From Paraphoma chrysanthemicola (lineage: Eukaryota > Ascomycota > Dothideomycetes > Pleosporales > Phaeosphaeriaceae), in contig JAGMWG010000021.1 of the NCBI GenBank assembly GCA_020744225.1, positions 496,001-560,000 of the forward strand: a stretch of DNA of 64,000 nucleotides, given 5' to 3'. The translations under genes were made by a program, and so were the position numbers. Within the stretch, counting starts at the first letter, position 1. The number at the start of each line of letters is the position of its first letter. The notes under the pieces are model-generated. The model was not told the origin of the DNA, ran no database searches, and worked only from the letters and a program-made list of their open reading frames with translations. Below, one piece after another: positions 24,124 through 36,036 of this stretch.

Positions 24124-27065
24124 ATGGAAGCCCTCATCGCTGTTGGGCTTGCTGGCAATGTGGTGCAATTCGTCCAAGGCGCCGGGGCGCTCATCTCCGT
24201 GGCCAAGTCCATGCGAAAAGGCGGCAAAGTCGATCGAAACTCACTGCCCGATCTCCGAACTCTGGCGGAGACATTGACGAACCAAGCAGCTGTGCTGAGA
24301 TCGCGCTTGAAGTCATGCAGCGCGACACTTGCCGAGGAAGATCAGGTTGGTTTGCGCCTCCACTATGGGAGCACGAGGTACTTACTGTTTTGGGACAGAA
24401 TCTCCTTGACCTGGCGATAGAGTGTGAGGATGCCGGCTTGGCATTTATTGTTTACATCGACAGCCTTGTCAGCAATTCGTCTAGTAAAGTTGTGGGTTTG
24501 GCCAAAACAACCATCAAGCTTAGGTGGGCGTCCCCAAGAATCGACGAATTCGTGGACAAGCTCGATAAACTTCGCACTTCGCTCAGCCTTGGAACAGTAC
24601 TCGCATTCCGAACAAGCGCCGAAAGTAGCACTCAAGAAATCTTGACACATCTCCGAGAGATCCAACTGGACTACCGGGCGCGAAACCTAGACGAATTGGG
24701 CATTCAGTCGACCATTCAGAACCTAGCCGACATCGTTCAGGACCAGGCGGCCGATAAATTGAACGCTATCAAGAAAGAGATTCAATCTTGCTTGAGGGAA
24801 ATAAATTCTCTGCGCAGTGAGGTCTCTGATGAGGATCGCACGCAAGGTCGCGAGATGGAGATCTTGAATTGGCTCAATTTCCGCCAAATCTTCTGGCGAT
24901 ACGATGGCGTAGACAAAGCTTACAGGGAAACCTACGATTGGGTGTTCAAAGGCAAACAGACGGGCTGTGATGATTTCATTGCTCATCTCGAGAAGGACGT
25001 GGACTTTCCATACTTCATCAATGGAAAAGCAGGGAGCGGCAAGTCGACTCTGATGAAGTTTATACTCGAGCATCCGCGAACCAAAGCACCTTTAAAGATT
25101 TGGGCAGGCAAGGACGAACTTGTCGTCTTACACTTCTTTTTCTGGGGTTTAGGGACGCCATTGCAAAGATCCCACATCGGCATGCTCAGAGCATTGCTTC
25201 ACGCAATGCTTGAAAAACATCCTGAGCTTATTCCAGCAGCGCTACCAAGACTATTTCGGAACTGGAAGAAATCAGATGCTGACACTGAGCCCACATACAT
25301 CGAGCTCAAGAAGGCCTTCGAATTGATGGTAGAGAAGTGTCGTTTCCTGAAGCTTGCGATCCTCATTGATGGTATCGACGAGTTTGAAGGGGACCACCGC
25401 GACATTTCCTTATTTTTTCGTTCCATCGTGTCTCCGCGAATCAAGATCGTGGTCTCAAGCCGTCCAATCAACTCATGTCTAGCAGTCATGGAAGGCTGCC
25501 CAACCTTGAAACTACAGGATCTTACGAGGAAGGACATGGAGTCTTATGTCGACGGCCATATTTCCAGCCATCGTCTTATGCGGTCGCTCATGCAACAATA
25601 CCCCGATCAGGCACCACAATTATCCGCCGATATCGTCGACAAGGCAGAAGGAGTATTCCTCTGGGTGAAGCTTGTTGTGTACCTGCTTGTAGAGGGTCTT
25701 GAAGACGGCGATGACCTCACCGAACTTCAGTCACGATTAATGGCCTTGCCTTCCGATCTCAGAGATTTGTATCAGAGGATGTTTGGCAAGATGCAGGGCG
25801 ATTACCAGAAGCAAGCTGCAATAATCTTTCAATTGCTGGATAGGTGGAGGACGGTTGTTCCGCTTCAGCCACTTCCCGGTCTCGTCCTTTCTTACGCAAC
25901 AGGGTCGCCGTTAAATGTCTTTGGCTCAAGTACCGGACAATTAACCAACGAAGTCTTTGACTGGACAATGAGCTCATTGGAAAAGAGAATTCGCAGTCGG
26001 TGTTGTGGACTCCTAGAACTGCGATACAATGAACGTACCCTACAAGGATGGAAGGCTGCAATGCTTCCAGACGAGCGCATATCACTTGCGGAAGTCAATG
26101 TTTCAAGTGTCACTTACCTACACCGGACAGTTGCTGAGTTCATCACCATGGATGAGGTTTGGAGTCAGATTTTGCGCCTCACGGAAGAAAGTGCCCTGGA
26201 CGTCAACCAGAATCTAGCATCAGCATGTCTGCTCACCCTGAAGTCGGCCGAGAGTTCAAACGAGAGCCACGTGAAACAATATACTAATTCTATAGCGGAC
26301 TTTTGTCGGACATCTACTAGCATGTCACCAAACAGGCTCGTAAAGTATTTGGAAGAGTTGGACGGTGTGCGTACTTCGCTTCAAAAAGGCTTTGCCAACA
26401 TTCCGACGGGCGAGAGCCAATCTACGCAGTCACATTGGTCGGCGGCTGATATTGGATGGCACCCCCGGCTACAAAACTTCAACATACAACACAATATTTA
26501 CACCTTCGCAGCTGGTACGCGGCTATTCATGCATCCCATACCTATGCCCGATGATCTCAGCCCGCCTCAGAAATTTTCCATCATTATAGTTGCAATGCAT
26601 GGCCCGTACCTTGTAGCGAGCCCGTTCTCTCTCGAGGAAAGAGCAACGACACTAGCATATCTCCTTCGAACTCTTGCGCGTTCCGAAGGTAAAGACTTTG
26701 AGGCTGAACTGTGGCATCATGCAGTACTTCTCAGCGAACAGATGGTGCATGACGGTAGAGTTCTAGAGGCGGCGCAAAACCTGAAGGTTTTCCTAGCCAC
26801 TTCAGAGTCGCCGAAGTCACTTTGCCAGCACTCGGATGATGCTAGACGGGTTCTGTATCAGTTGAAGTCGTATCTCTCAAGATCTCGTTCGAGAAATGAG
26901 GTTAAACTGCTCAATGAGCTTGATCGACTTTCCAGCTTCGATGATCTTGCAGCGGGCATGGACTCAGCTGGGACGCTTGTCAACGCCTTGAAGCGTTCTC
27001 GGAGAAGCCAAAGCAAAGGAAAACAATCACGGCGGTCTAAGAAAGCTAGAACGCAGAATCGATGA
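24124..27065 (+). CDS. NACHT-domain STAND (NLR-like) protein
   Basis: Two exons, 24124-24345 and 24399-27065, give 962 residues. The N-terminus (MEALIAVGLAGNVVQFVQGA) is the common fungal STAND leader, followed by a helical region to about 240. The NACHT domain has Walker A GKAGSGKST at 283-291 (K289), Walker B ILIDGIDE (D398) and the sensor-like SSRPIN near 428. A helical region with EGVFLWVKLVV and LPSDLRDLYQRMF follows, as in NACHT/DUF7791-type proteins. No WD40, ankyrin or TPR array follows; the C-terminus is a basic tail (QSKGKQSRRSKKARTQ) resembling a nuclear localisation signal. Such proteins act in non-self recognition and regulated cell death in other fungi; the role here is inference. 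The open frame upstream of 24124 belongs to another frame and is not used. Confidence 0.88.
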
Positions 27066-27598
27066 GCAGGAAAGTGCTTTGTTCCCGACCGGCTTCACGC
27101 GCTTCTCTCGACAGGGTCGTACGCATGATGGAATCGTGCGGACTGACTGACTAAAGGGGAACATTATTGCGAGCCCAAGCATTGACGTTCTCAAAAAATT
27201 TGAAACTATCCCAATCGCACTTTCGGACATTCACTGAAGTCCGGGATCGTAAGTGTGGAGCTTGGAATGGCGTCATTGGTACAACTTAGTGGCTAAAATG
27301 GTATGCCTAATATCTGGGCATCACATAAGCAAGACTACCATTCGCAAAAAATGCGATCCAACGGCAACACAATTCGTCCATGATGGAGCAGATATTGTCC
27401 CGATCACTAAAAGTGGCGCTCTTCGCTCAGGACATGACAAACCCTACTATTGACGATCCGAACAAAGTTGCACAAAATGCCAGACCCTCTCAGCATGTTG
27501 GACTATAAAGACACCTCGATCAGAACACGCTGAAGACATCAACCCACCTGAACATTACGCATTCACACAAAACCCTATCTCCCAATAACGCATTCATC
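27066..27598. other. Intergenic, NACHT 3' end to NmrA-like gene
   Basis: About 530 bp. It holds the promoter of the downstream gene; nothing else was recognised. Confidence 0.4.
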
Positions 27599-28643
27599 AT
27601 GATCACCATCGCAGTCGCCGGAGGAACTGGCGGCATTGGCAAAACCATTGTCGAAGAACTTGCCCGTCAGGGAAAATACAACGTGCTTGTTCTAAGTCGA
27701 AAGGTACTTTTCCCGTATACCATCAAGTGATCTACAAACTGACCAAACCAGGCCTCTACCCTGCCAGATCTGAAAATCGAAGTCCTCGCCGCCGACTACA
27801 ACGACCCATCTAGCATCAAGCAACTGCTCCAAAAACACAACATCGAAATCGTAATTTCCGCACTCGGTCTCTTCTCCGAAGAATCGTCGCAAGCACAGCT
27901 GAACCTCATCAACGCCGCGATCGATTCCGGAACAGTGAAGAAATTCATCCCAAGTGAATTCGGCATCAAGTACACTTCAGACCTCCTATCTTTCCACCCC
28001 GCTGCGCAATGGTGGATCGACGCCGCAAACCTCCTTCGCGCCAGCGACTTGCAATTCACCCGCATCATGCTCGGCTGGACGCTCGATCACTATGGCATCC
28101 CAGGCGTGCCGAGCAATATGAAGCCGTTTAGCTTCGCGATCGATTTCCATAATCGGCGTGCAGCAATTCCAGGCGATGGGACTGCAAAGGTAGCATTTTT
28201 GCACACGACCGATCTAGCAAAGTACATCGCGGCGATGCTGGAGCAAGACAGCTGGCCCGAGTTCAGTGCTTTCGCCGGAGATAGAATTTCTTGGGGCGAA
28301 TTGCTTGCTTTGGGTGAGGAAGTGACTGGTACGTTATACATGTCGACTTCCGCTTCTTCCTTTGTATGTGATTTACTGACGCGGTGTGCTAGGTTCGAAG
28401 TGGGATGTCACGTACGATTCGGTGGACAAACTCGAGAAGGGAGATGGAACGCTTCTGCAGCAGCCTGAAGGGTCGCCGGAATTGCCTGAAGAAGTTTTGC
28501 GACACATGGTGTCGGAATATGGTATCATGGCAACTAAGGGGATCATGGATGTCACGAAGGAAGGGCTGAGGAATGATGAGTTTCCTGATATCAAGCCGGT
28601 GACTGTAAGGGAGGTGGTTGAGGCAGCTTGGGGAAAGAAGTAG
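27599..28643 (+). CDS. NmrA-like / isoflavone-reductase-like NAD(P)-binding protein
   Basis: Three exons, 27599-27703, 27752-28328 and 28393-28643, give 310 residues. The dinucleotide-binding loop GGTGGIG is at residues 8-14 of an N-terminal Rossmann fold, followed by VLSR and the second-strand region EVLAADYNDP. KKFIPSEFG, a hallmark of the NmrA/isoflavone-reductase family, follows, as does FTRIMLGWTLDHYG. Members are atypical SDRs acting as NADPH-dependent reductases or redox sensors. Substrate unknown. No biosynthetic partner gene is adjacent, so a metabolic pathway cannot be assigned. Confidence 0.88.
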
Positions 28644-29375
28644 ATGTGATGGCTTCTTGTCGATGACGAAACGCGATAGACTAAGTAATAAGAGTTTAGG
28701 GTCCTCAATCCTTTCACTCGTTTCCACTAGATACTAAGTCACTAGGAGAACAAGTGCTCAACTCTCACATCATCTATTCGCCCAAGCACACTTCCCAGCC
28801 CCCATTCGCAAAACATCAAGGCTCTTACACCATCCACTAATCTCAACCACCTACCACCACTAACAATAGCACTAAATATCTATCCAAATTTCTCAACCCA
28901 CTACTAATGCCACTCAACCCACAAGCGCCCACTAAACCAAAACCATGAAACGCACATACACACCAATAACAGCACCCTTGCCCCGCCTCCATCTCCCTGC
29001 GCAAACACATCCACGCGTCCTAACTTACCCGCTCATCACCAGAACAATAGAGTGCAGTGCTCAAGCTTCAAGACTATATTTCAACAGCAAATTCCAGAAC
29101 CGGTAATGCCAAGTAGAGAAAAGTCGAAGTTTGTCAATTTTGAACATTCAGATTACTTGATGTCACTTCATCATGACATGTCTTAAGGAGTAACTACGTA
29201 GCGTAACATGCAGGCCAGTTTCCACAGCAGATCTAAGTGCAAAAAAACCACGACATATGGGAATCAGACGAGTTCAGTTTGTATGTAGAACATGGAATGG
29301 TATCGTATTGACTCCTACTTCCTACAAAGGAAAACCCCGAAAAGTATTCGAAACAGCCAAGACAAAGGACTGCTA
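28644..29375. other. Intergenic between convergent genes
   Basis: About 730 bp between the NmrA-like and ECM14 3' ends. The middle part (about 28760-29000) is rich in CCA/CAC and A runs. No coding frame or RNA gene is supported. Confidence 0.4.
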
Positions 29376-31037
29376 TTACAACTCGATAGTTTCATCAACC
29401 GAATCCTTCTCCACTTCCTGGTCCTCTTCCGAGTGCATCTTTCTTGCGTCGAGACTTTGCGCTCCAAGACCCACTTCGCCGAGCATAAACCGGCCAAAAT
29501 ACAAGACGGCATCCAGCATCTCCTCGCCCGTTGGCACAATACTCTCCTTTGGGAGCAAAAACCCATAACTGCCCGTGTCGCGCAATTTGATCTGGTACGA
29601 GTACTTGACTTTGAGTTCGTGGTAGAACCAATCGAGAGCGCTTCCCCCGCTGGATTCGATGCGCGGGAGGATAAGTTTCTTCTTATTTGCGAAGGCGACG
29701 TTGCCTTCGCAGGCGGATGTGACTTTGTAGGCGTGGCCCTTGCGGGAGACGCGGATTGCTTTTGCGAGGCCCATGGCGAGTTCTTCGAGGTCTTCGATGG
29801 AGGGGGGCTCGTCGTTGCAGGTGTATGAATATGGGTAGAGGATTTGCTGGGAATAGGAGTGGAGGTCGAGGAAGCCGACGATGTCGACGTTGTTGTATTC
29901 CGTTTCGTTTTTGGCCCAGTCGGCGAAGCGTTGCGCCTCGACGCCGTCAAAGGGCGCGTCGCCGGCGAAGGACTCGCTGCAGGGGTTGGTGCGTGTTGTG
30001 TCGCCGTCCCATTTGTAGGGGTAGCTGCGGTCGAGGTCGATGCCGCGGCAGAAGCGAAGGCTGGTAGGTTGGCGGTTCTTACGCCATAAGCGATCGGATT
30101 CCCAGGAGTAGACGTAGCCGTCAGGGTTCAGAGTAGGGACGAGCACGAAGTCGAACTCTTCCAGCAAGCGCGTAATCTCGCGGTCCTTGCCGTATGCATT
30201 GATCAGGCTCCAGGCAAGGTAATTCACTGTACTTGTCGAGATCCATTCGCGTGCATGTGATCCGCCAGTAATGATGACCGTCTTGCGCGCGCCCGACGGA
30301 TGGTCGTTGTCGGTGGGGTGTACGCCGACACGCAGAGCAGGGATATCGCGTCCCTCGTAAGTCATGCCCACGCTGATACGACGGACGTGTGTAGTAAACA
30401 TGGACGCCATCAAACTCATCCACGGGTTGATGACGGACAGTGGCTGGTAGTCCTGGAAGAAGGGGTGGCCCCGACCTGATCGCGGGGACGGCTTGAGATC
30501 TGGAGAGTAGTGGTCGCCATGCGATTGAGTGCCGGAGGGCGAAGGATACGAGTTTAAGATGGCCTGGGCGAGATCATTATCCGGCATGAGCGGTGCGTGG
30601 GCCTTTCGTAGCGATTGGGGGAGCAGTCCGAGCAGAGACGGGACGACGTTCTTTGCTATGCGCAGGTCGGCCCAGTCCTCATTGAACTCCCACACGTCGA
30701 GAAACAGGATGTTGGATGCCTCGGCGAGGGCTTCTGCCTCCTCTGCTGTCTGTATCTTGAATCGCAGAACCACATCCTCGCCATATCGCGTGTCTGTCTG
30801 CTTCCCCGAGTGGTCGTCTGCTATGTGTCCGGCGTCGGGTCCCAAGCTCTTCTGCGTCTCTGGCAGGCGCCATATCCTCCTAATTATGGCATCGGACAGT
30901 CTCCGCCAGGGCCGCGGGGCGTGTGTGTGGCTCGCGGGTGCGGCATATGGGAAGCGTGCATGGTCGTGCGGGGCCGCAGCTATCAGCGAGGGACCGAGCA
31001 GCAACAGGCTCAGGACAGCGAAGGACGCCTGGCGCAT
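29376..31037 (-). CDS. ECM14: ECM14-type inactive metallocarboxypeptidase (M14)
   Basis: A single minus-strand exon of 553 residues. A signal peptide (MRQASFAVLSLLLLG...) is followed by a propeptide of about 150 residues and an M14 carboxypeptidase domain. Zinc ligands are retained: H261 and E264 in GGSHAREW and H393 in DLHSYSQ. The substrate-binding region LVPTLNPDGYVYSW is also present. The catalytic Glu of active carboxypeptidases (in the ELRDTG motif) is replaced by Lys at about residue 484 (IKLRDTGSYGF), the substitution known for the yeast ECM14 pseudopeptidase. The protein is therefore expected to be secreted or vacuolar and non-catalytic, with a cell-wall-related role inferred from yeast. 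It is divergent from the Sec7 gene. Confidence 0.93.
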   Translation of the reverse strand: MRQASFAVLSLLLLGPSLIAAAPHDHARFPYAAPASHTHAPRPWRRLSDAIIRRIWRLPETQKSLGPDAGHIADDHSGKQTDTRYGEDVVLRFKIQTAEEAEALAEASNILFLDVWEFNEDWADLRIAKNVVPSLLGLLPQSLRKAHAPLMPDNDLAQAILNSYPSPSGTQSHGDHYSPDLKPSPRSGRGHPFFQDYQPLSVINPWMSLMASMFTTHVRRISVGMTYEGRDIPALRVGVHPTDNDHPSGARKTVIITGGSHAREWISTSTVNYLAWSLINAYGKDREITRLLEEFDFVLVPTLNPDGYVYSWESDRLWRKNRQPTSLRFCRGIDLDRSYPYKWDGDTTRTNPCSESFAGDAPFDGVEAQRFADWAKNETEYNNVDIVGFLDLHSYSQQILYPYSYTCNDEPPSIEDLEELAMGLAKAIRVSRKGHAYKVTSACEGNVAFANKKKLILPRIESSGGSALDWFYHELKVKYSYQIKLRDTGSYGFLLPKESIVPTGEEMLDAVLYFGRFMLGEVGLGAQSLDARKMHSEEDQEVEKDSVDETIEL

Positions 31038-31653
31038 TGCGAGGGAGTGTAAGAATAGCCAGCGGGGAAGTCAAGTGTGCGCTCGCCAGCACGCGCTGTA
31101 ATTTGGGATACGGTGCGGTCGTGTGCCTGATCAGCAGAGGTTGAATTGGAGATGCCTAATTACACATGCAGTAAACGGCGCGGCGACACGTGCGAGGTGT
31201 GGCTGAAGGTGAGGGAGAGCCACCGAGAACACGCCGCACCGCACCTGCAGGCCCACTGGCGGGTTCTAGCGTCGCGCTCCACCAAGCCATGGCCAGGCAC
31301 ATCAGACAGCTGGAGACGTGCGGTAGCTTACGGCTTACCCCTTTCAAGCACACCTGCACACTGAGCGACGCTGACACCGACACCTAACTGTCTTCCACTG
31401 CCATTGACTCTGCGTGACGCTGTTTGCCCGCGCGTGTCTGCCTCCGCCGCACCCAGCCGCCGCCGTGCCAGACACGCAGACGTCGTCGCGACCTAGCCCA
31501 CCTCCCCGACTGATCCTAGCAGCGCTTCCTCAGCCTTACGGCCCGCAGCGAGCCTCGTCCGGACCACGTCGCCGGCCCTCCTCGTCCGCTGTGCCATGTA
31601 CCGCATCGTGACCTCGCGCCCGCGTAGATGAGCTGCTAGCCACACGCGCAGCC
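31038..31653. promoter_or_regulatory. Divergent promoter region, ECM14 / Sec7 gene
   Basis: A GC-rich 616-bp region between divergent starts, with pyrimidine-rich stretches towards the Sec7 side. No TATA box is obvious at the usual distance from either ATG. Confidence 0.4.
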
Positions 31654-34600
31654 ATGCCTCTCAAGGCTCTCCGACCCGGCCGCAGCGAGCGCGACCTGCG
31701 CCGCCGCAGCACCCTCGATCCCGCCAACTTTTTCAAGCGTGGCGACCGGGACACGCGCTTCAACAAGTCGAGCGAGGACCTGGGCGCTGGCCGCATCGCC
31801 GTGTCTGTGGATGGCGGCCGGCCGACTCCAAGCGATGTCGTGCGACCACCGACGGCTGCGGGCGACGACGAGCCCCCCTCTCCGCCCATCCAAGAAGCCA
31901 CGCCCAACACGCGCCGCTTCAGCTTGATGCGCTTCCGCCATGCCTCCGACTCGCAGCTGTCGGTGAAGGCCAAGGAGCACGCCGCCCGCAGCGATGCCCC
32001 GCCCGTGCCCGCTGTGCCTGTGAACCCCCAGCGTACGTAGACGTGATGCCGTGCTGCGAGTTACGCTGACATGCCGTTTCCTGCAGCCCCTGCCATCATC
32101 ACCACCGCACCCACAGTCATGGACCCCGAGCCCGGCCCCGAGGTGACGCCCAAGAAGCGAGGCCGCCTGCAGCAGTTCACCCTGCGGCGACGCTCCTTCG
32201 ACCCCTCGACCAACGACCGCCCGAGCATCCTGCGCAAGTCGACCGACCGGAGGAGGGGGCCGTTGCTGAAGAAGAGCCATGGAAACTTGGTGGAAGAGAA
32301 CGAGAACGGGCGGCTGTCAACGAGCCAGCGGTCGGACGCCCTTGCCTACTCTCGCGATTCGGTGGAAAGCACGTCTGCCCTGGGCCTCCCTGTGCCACGC
32401 GCCTCTGAGTCCTCACGATCAGACGGCAGCTCCGGCGGCCATGTCTCCTTTGAAAACACCCCACGCCCGCATCCTCCCCCGCGCATGGGCTCTGGTCGCT
32501 TCACCTTTGGCCGGCGGAAACAGCGCGCCTCGCTCTTTCCGCTCCCTATGAAGATTGAGCCTCCGCAGTTCCCCGATACCGCGCCTGCCACGCCCCGCGT
32601 TTCCACCGGCGGACGAAGCTCTGGCTCGCCCCAACACTCGCCAACCGGCAGCCCTCCTTTGACAGCACGGCGCCTCAACCATGGCGAGTCCGGAACCCAG
32701 ACGCCTCCGATTCCTTCTGCATCGCAAGTAGCCTTGGCTGCTACCTCTCTGAACCTGGCCTCACCTGGGGCAGGCACTCTCTTTCGCAACGACTCCACCA
32801 AGTCCATTCGCTCCGCCCGCTCCTCTCCCAATGCCGGCGGCCCGATACGCCTGGGCATGCGAGGCCGCTCGTCCACCATGGGCTCTCTTGGCGCACGGTC
32901 CGACGACGCCGCATCACCCACGCCTCCAAACGGCGCCAGCGGCAGGAACTCGACATCGACGGCGGGACGGAGCAGCTTCAGCAACTTGTTTGGGCTGAGT
33001 GCAAGATTCCGTCAGAACTCCGAGCCACATTCTCCGCGACATGGCTCTCCTGCTCACGGCTTTATAGGCGCGTCGGGCTTGTCCTCCCACCAAAATTCGC
33101 TGAATATCAGCCGCGAGACGCTTGTCTTACCTGAGCGAGAAGAAGGCGAGACACCCGGACACTATCTCGAACGCATCGAGGCGAACAACGTTGATAAGAG
33201 CATCATTGCCAGCTATCTTAGCAAGACCGACGACGCTTTCCTCCTTTCTGTGCTTCGAAGCTACATGCGCAAGTTTGCCTTCTTCGGCGACCCCATTGAC
33301 ATGGCCATCCGCAAGCTACTGATGCAGATTGAGTTGCCAAAGGAGACTCAGCAAATCGATCGAGTACTACAAGGCTTTGCAGACCGCTACCACGAGTGCA
33401 ATCCCGGCATATTTATCAACACTGACAAGGCGTACTTTATTTCTTTCTCCATCATTATACTTCACACCGATGTCTTCAACAAGAACAACAAGAGGAAAAT
33501 GCAGCGTCCGGACTATATCAAAAATTCATCTTGCGAGGGTGTCTCTGATGATGTTCTTGGCTGCTTCTACGACAACGTCGTCTACACGCCCTTTATCCAC
33601 ATCGAGGACGAACTCGATCTTAAGAACATATCGTCAAAGAAGAGCAGGAGAACAGCCGCGCTGAAAGGCCCCATGAATGATCCTGCAAGGAAAGCAGCCA
33701 GAGAACCCATCGACCCATATACGTTGATATTCGAGGGCAAGCTGGACGCGCTACGCCCAACCATCAAGGATGTTATGAACATTGACGATCCGTACAATTA
33801 CCTCGGAACTGCGGCGACACTCGACACTAAGAATGTCTACAAGTCCTTTTCGAGATACGGAGTAATACAGGTCGTTTCTTCCCGATCACGGCCAGAGGCT
33901 TTCATGTCTGAGGCTGCACAAGAGAACCCACAAGGGACCTCGGTGGGTATTGTCGAAATGCCCGTCACCAAGGTCGGCGTCCTCTGGAGGAAAGGTACCA
34001 AGCGGAAGAAGGCACGCTCCCCGTGGCAAGAGTGGGGTGCGGTCCTTACTCGGTCGGGGCTTTCTTTCTTTAAGAACTCCAGCTGGACCAAGAACCTAAT
34101 GCATCAGCATGAACAGCACTTGAAACATGGCGAGATTGGGCCGGTCCTCTTCCAGCCCCCACTCGAGGAGTTCAAGCAGGACCACATCATTCCGATGGAC
34201 GGCGCGGTCGCCCTGGTCGATAATACGTACAAGAAGCATAAGAATGCATTCATCATCTGCTCGAAAGCCGGCGAAGAGACATTCCTCGCCGACAGCGAAA
34301 AGGATCTGAATGAGTGGTTAGGCGTGCTGAACTATACTGCAGCTTTCGAGACCATGGGCGTTCGCTCTAGGGGCATGGTAGGAGGACTTTATGAAGGTCA
34401 AAGAAACCGCGGAATGCGCCGACTTGAGTCGTCGCACTCTACCAAGTCAATCTCAACTCCAACAGGCGAAGTGACAATTCAGAGCGGGAAGATCGACAAC
34501 CAGTTTGCCCAGCAAATGATGAACGCTCGGAGGGAAATGATGCAGTTGCGCATTTCTGAAGCTGAGGAGAAACTTGCACGGTCTATAAAAGAGCTCGAGG

Positions 34601-36036
34601 CCCGCTTGAGGGATGCAAGACATCTTCAGATATTGGCACCTATCCAGCCAAAGACGAGAGAGCATGTCATCCATGCTGCTGGCCGTCTTTCTGCGAAGCT
34701 CAAGTGGTCTCGCGTTGAGATTTGGCGCATGAAGTGCCATCGGGATATCCTTGCCCACGAGCTCGAGGATGAGAAGCAGGGGGCGGCTGAACGGCAGGCA
34801 CGGATCGACAGAGTCGCAGAGTTTGGGCCGGTCCCACAGTCACAACCACAGCTCAGCCCACAACAGTCACATCGAGGGGCCAAGATTGCCGGTCTGGCGC
34901 GCCTCACCTCTAAAACCAGCTCACTGACCAGTGGTCACAAACCACCCCTCTCTCCCGGGCCATCATCGGCACGCCCAGGCACTAAATCTTCTCGAGACAC
35001 CGACTTTGGCGCAGAAGAGGCTTTCAAGACACCTCCGGAGACTTCTCGCCAATCCAGTCCCAGCGACCCAAATGCACAGTTCCATATTCCTCCTCTTTCT
35101 TTCGGCTCTCACAACTCTGAGCGCCGAAGCTCTCTAGCCAGCTCTTCTGCAGCCCCACAATCTCCACGACTGATGCCCTCTGAGCACCGCCCCTCGATCG
35201 TGACCACAGACGACGGCACAGGAACTGTAGATTCGGACTCGGACTCAGATGACGACTCCCGATATACCACGCCGCCACCGATTGAGCCTGGGACTGCTGA
35301 ACCCAAGACCCCCGAGATTTCAAACATGGATGGCTTACGTGCAGATCGCGAGATTGGGTCAGACAACGAACAGGCGCTTGGTTCGCACGCAGGCTCCCCA
35401 GCATCACGCACTAAACATCGGCGAAGTCTTCATCGTACGCTCCGAGAATCTTCGCATCGTCGCAGCCACAAGGGTAGGGACTCGTCGTCGACCATTGTCA
35501 GTGAAGATGCGCAAGAGAATGAAGGGCTCACGCGAGACAAGGGCAGTTTCACGGTACATGGAAAGAAGGCCTCGGTTATCCAATTTGGCTCTGACTGGCA
35601 CAATACCACCGCGGAGGAGCGCTTGAAGAGGAAGAAGGAGCTTCAAGAAGCAGCGGAGGCAGCGTCAGCCGATGAGCGAGACGGTAACAGCATCGTCAGC
35701 GGCAGCACTCCGACCGCATTCTCCCCCGGACCTGAAGGCAGCGAGGATACCACGCCGCGCAAGCTGTCCATTGGTGCGGTCAAGCAAAGGCATACATCAT
35801 CGCAGACCATTACTCCCGCCAACTTCAGAGACGCCGTCGAAGAACAGAACAGTGATTCCGATGAAGCCTCAGACATGAGCGATATTGCCGAAGAGGCCCA
35901 CGAACGGACGTCAGCTGAGCAGCCCGAGGACAAGAAGTCCCAGTCTCCTTCGCCTATCAAGATTGACATCTTTGTCGGCGGCAGCCCACCGCAAGATGTT
36001 ACCTCGCCCACCACCACACAGTTGGTGCAAATGTGA
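31654..36036 (+). CDS. SYT1: Sec7-PH domain Arf guanine-nucleotide exchange factor (Syt1-like)
   Basis: Two exons, 31654-32032 and 32087-36036, give 1442 residues. The N-terminal ~470 residues are Ser/Pro-rich and disordered. The Sec7 domain spans about 472-635. It has GDPIDMAIRKLLMQ, the catalytic glutamate finger in LPKETQQIDR (E546), and the helix YFISFSIIILHTDVFN. A PH domain (about 754-880) begins at KVGVLWRKGTKRKK and ends near LNEWLGVLNYTAAF, followed by a coiled-coil (about 928-972). The C-terminal ~450 residues are acidic/Ser-rich. It would load GTP onto Arf GTPases at Golgi/endosomal membranes; the Sec7-then-PH order with long disordered arms resembles yeast Syt1. Start context is gccATGc. 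Confidence 0.92.

Noticed and set aside
24102..24398. Open frame extending the NACHT gene upstream without splicing
   Set aside because: The upstream reading is Arg/Cys-rich nonsense. The ATG at 24124 in another frame gives the standard STAND leader and joins perfectly through a 53-bp intron.
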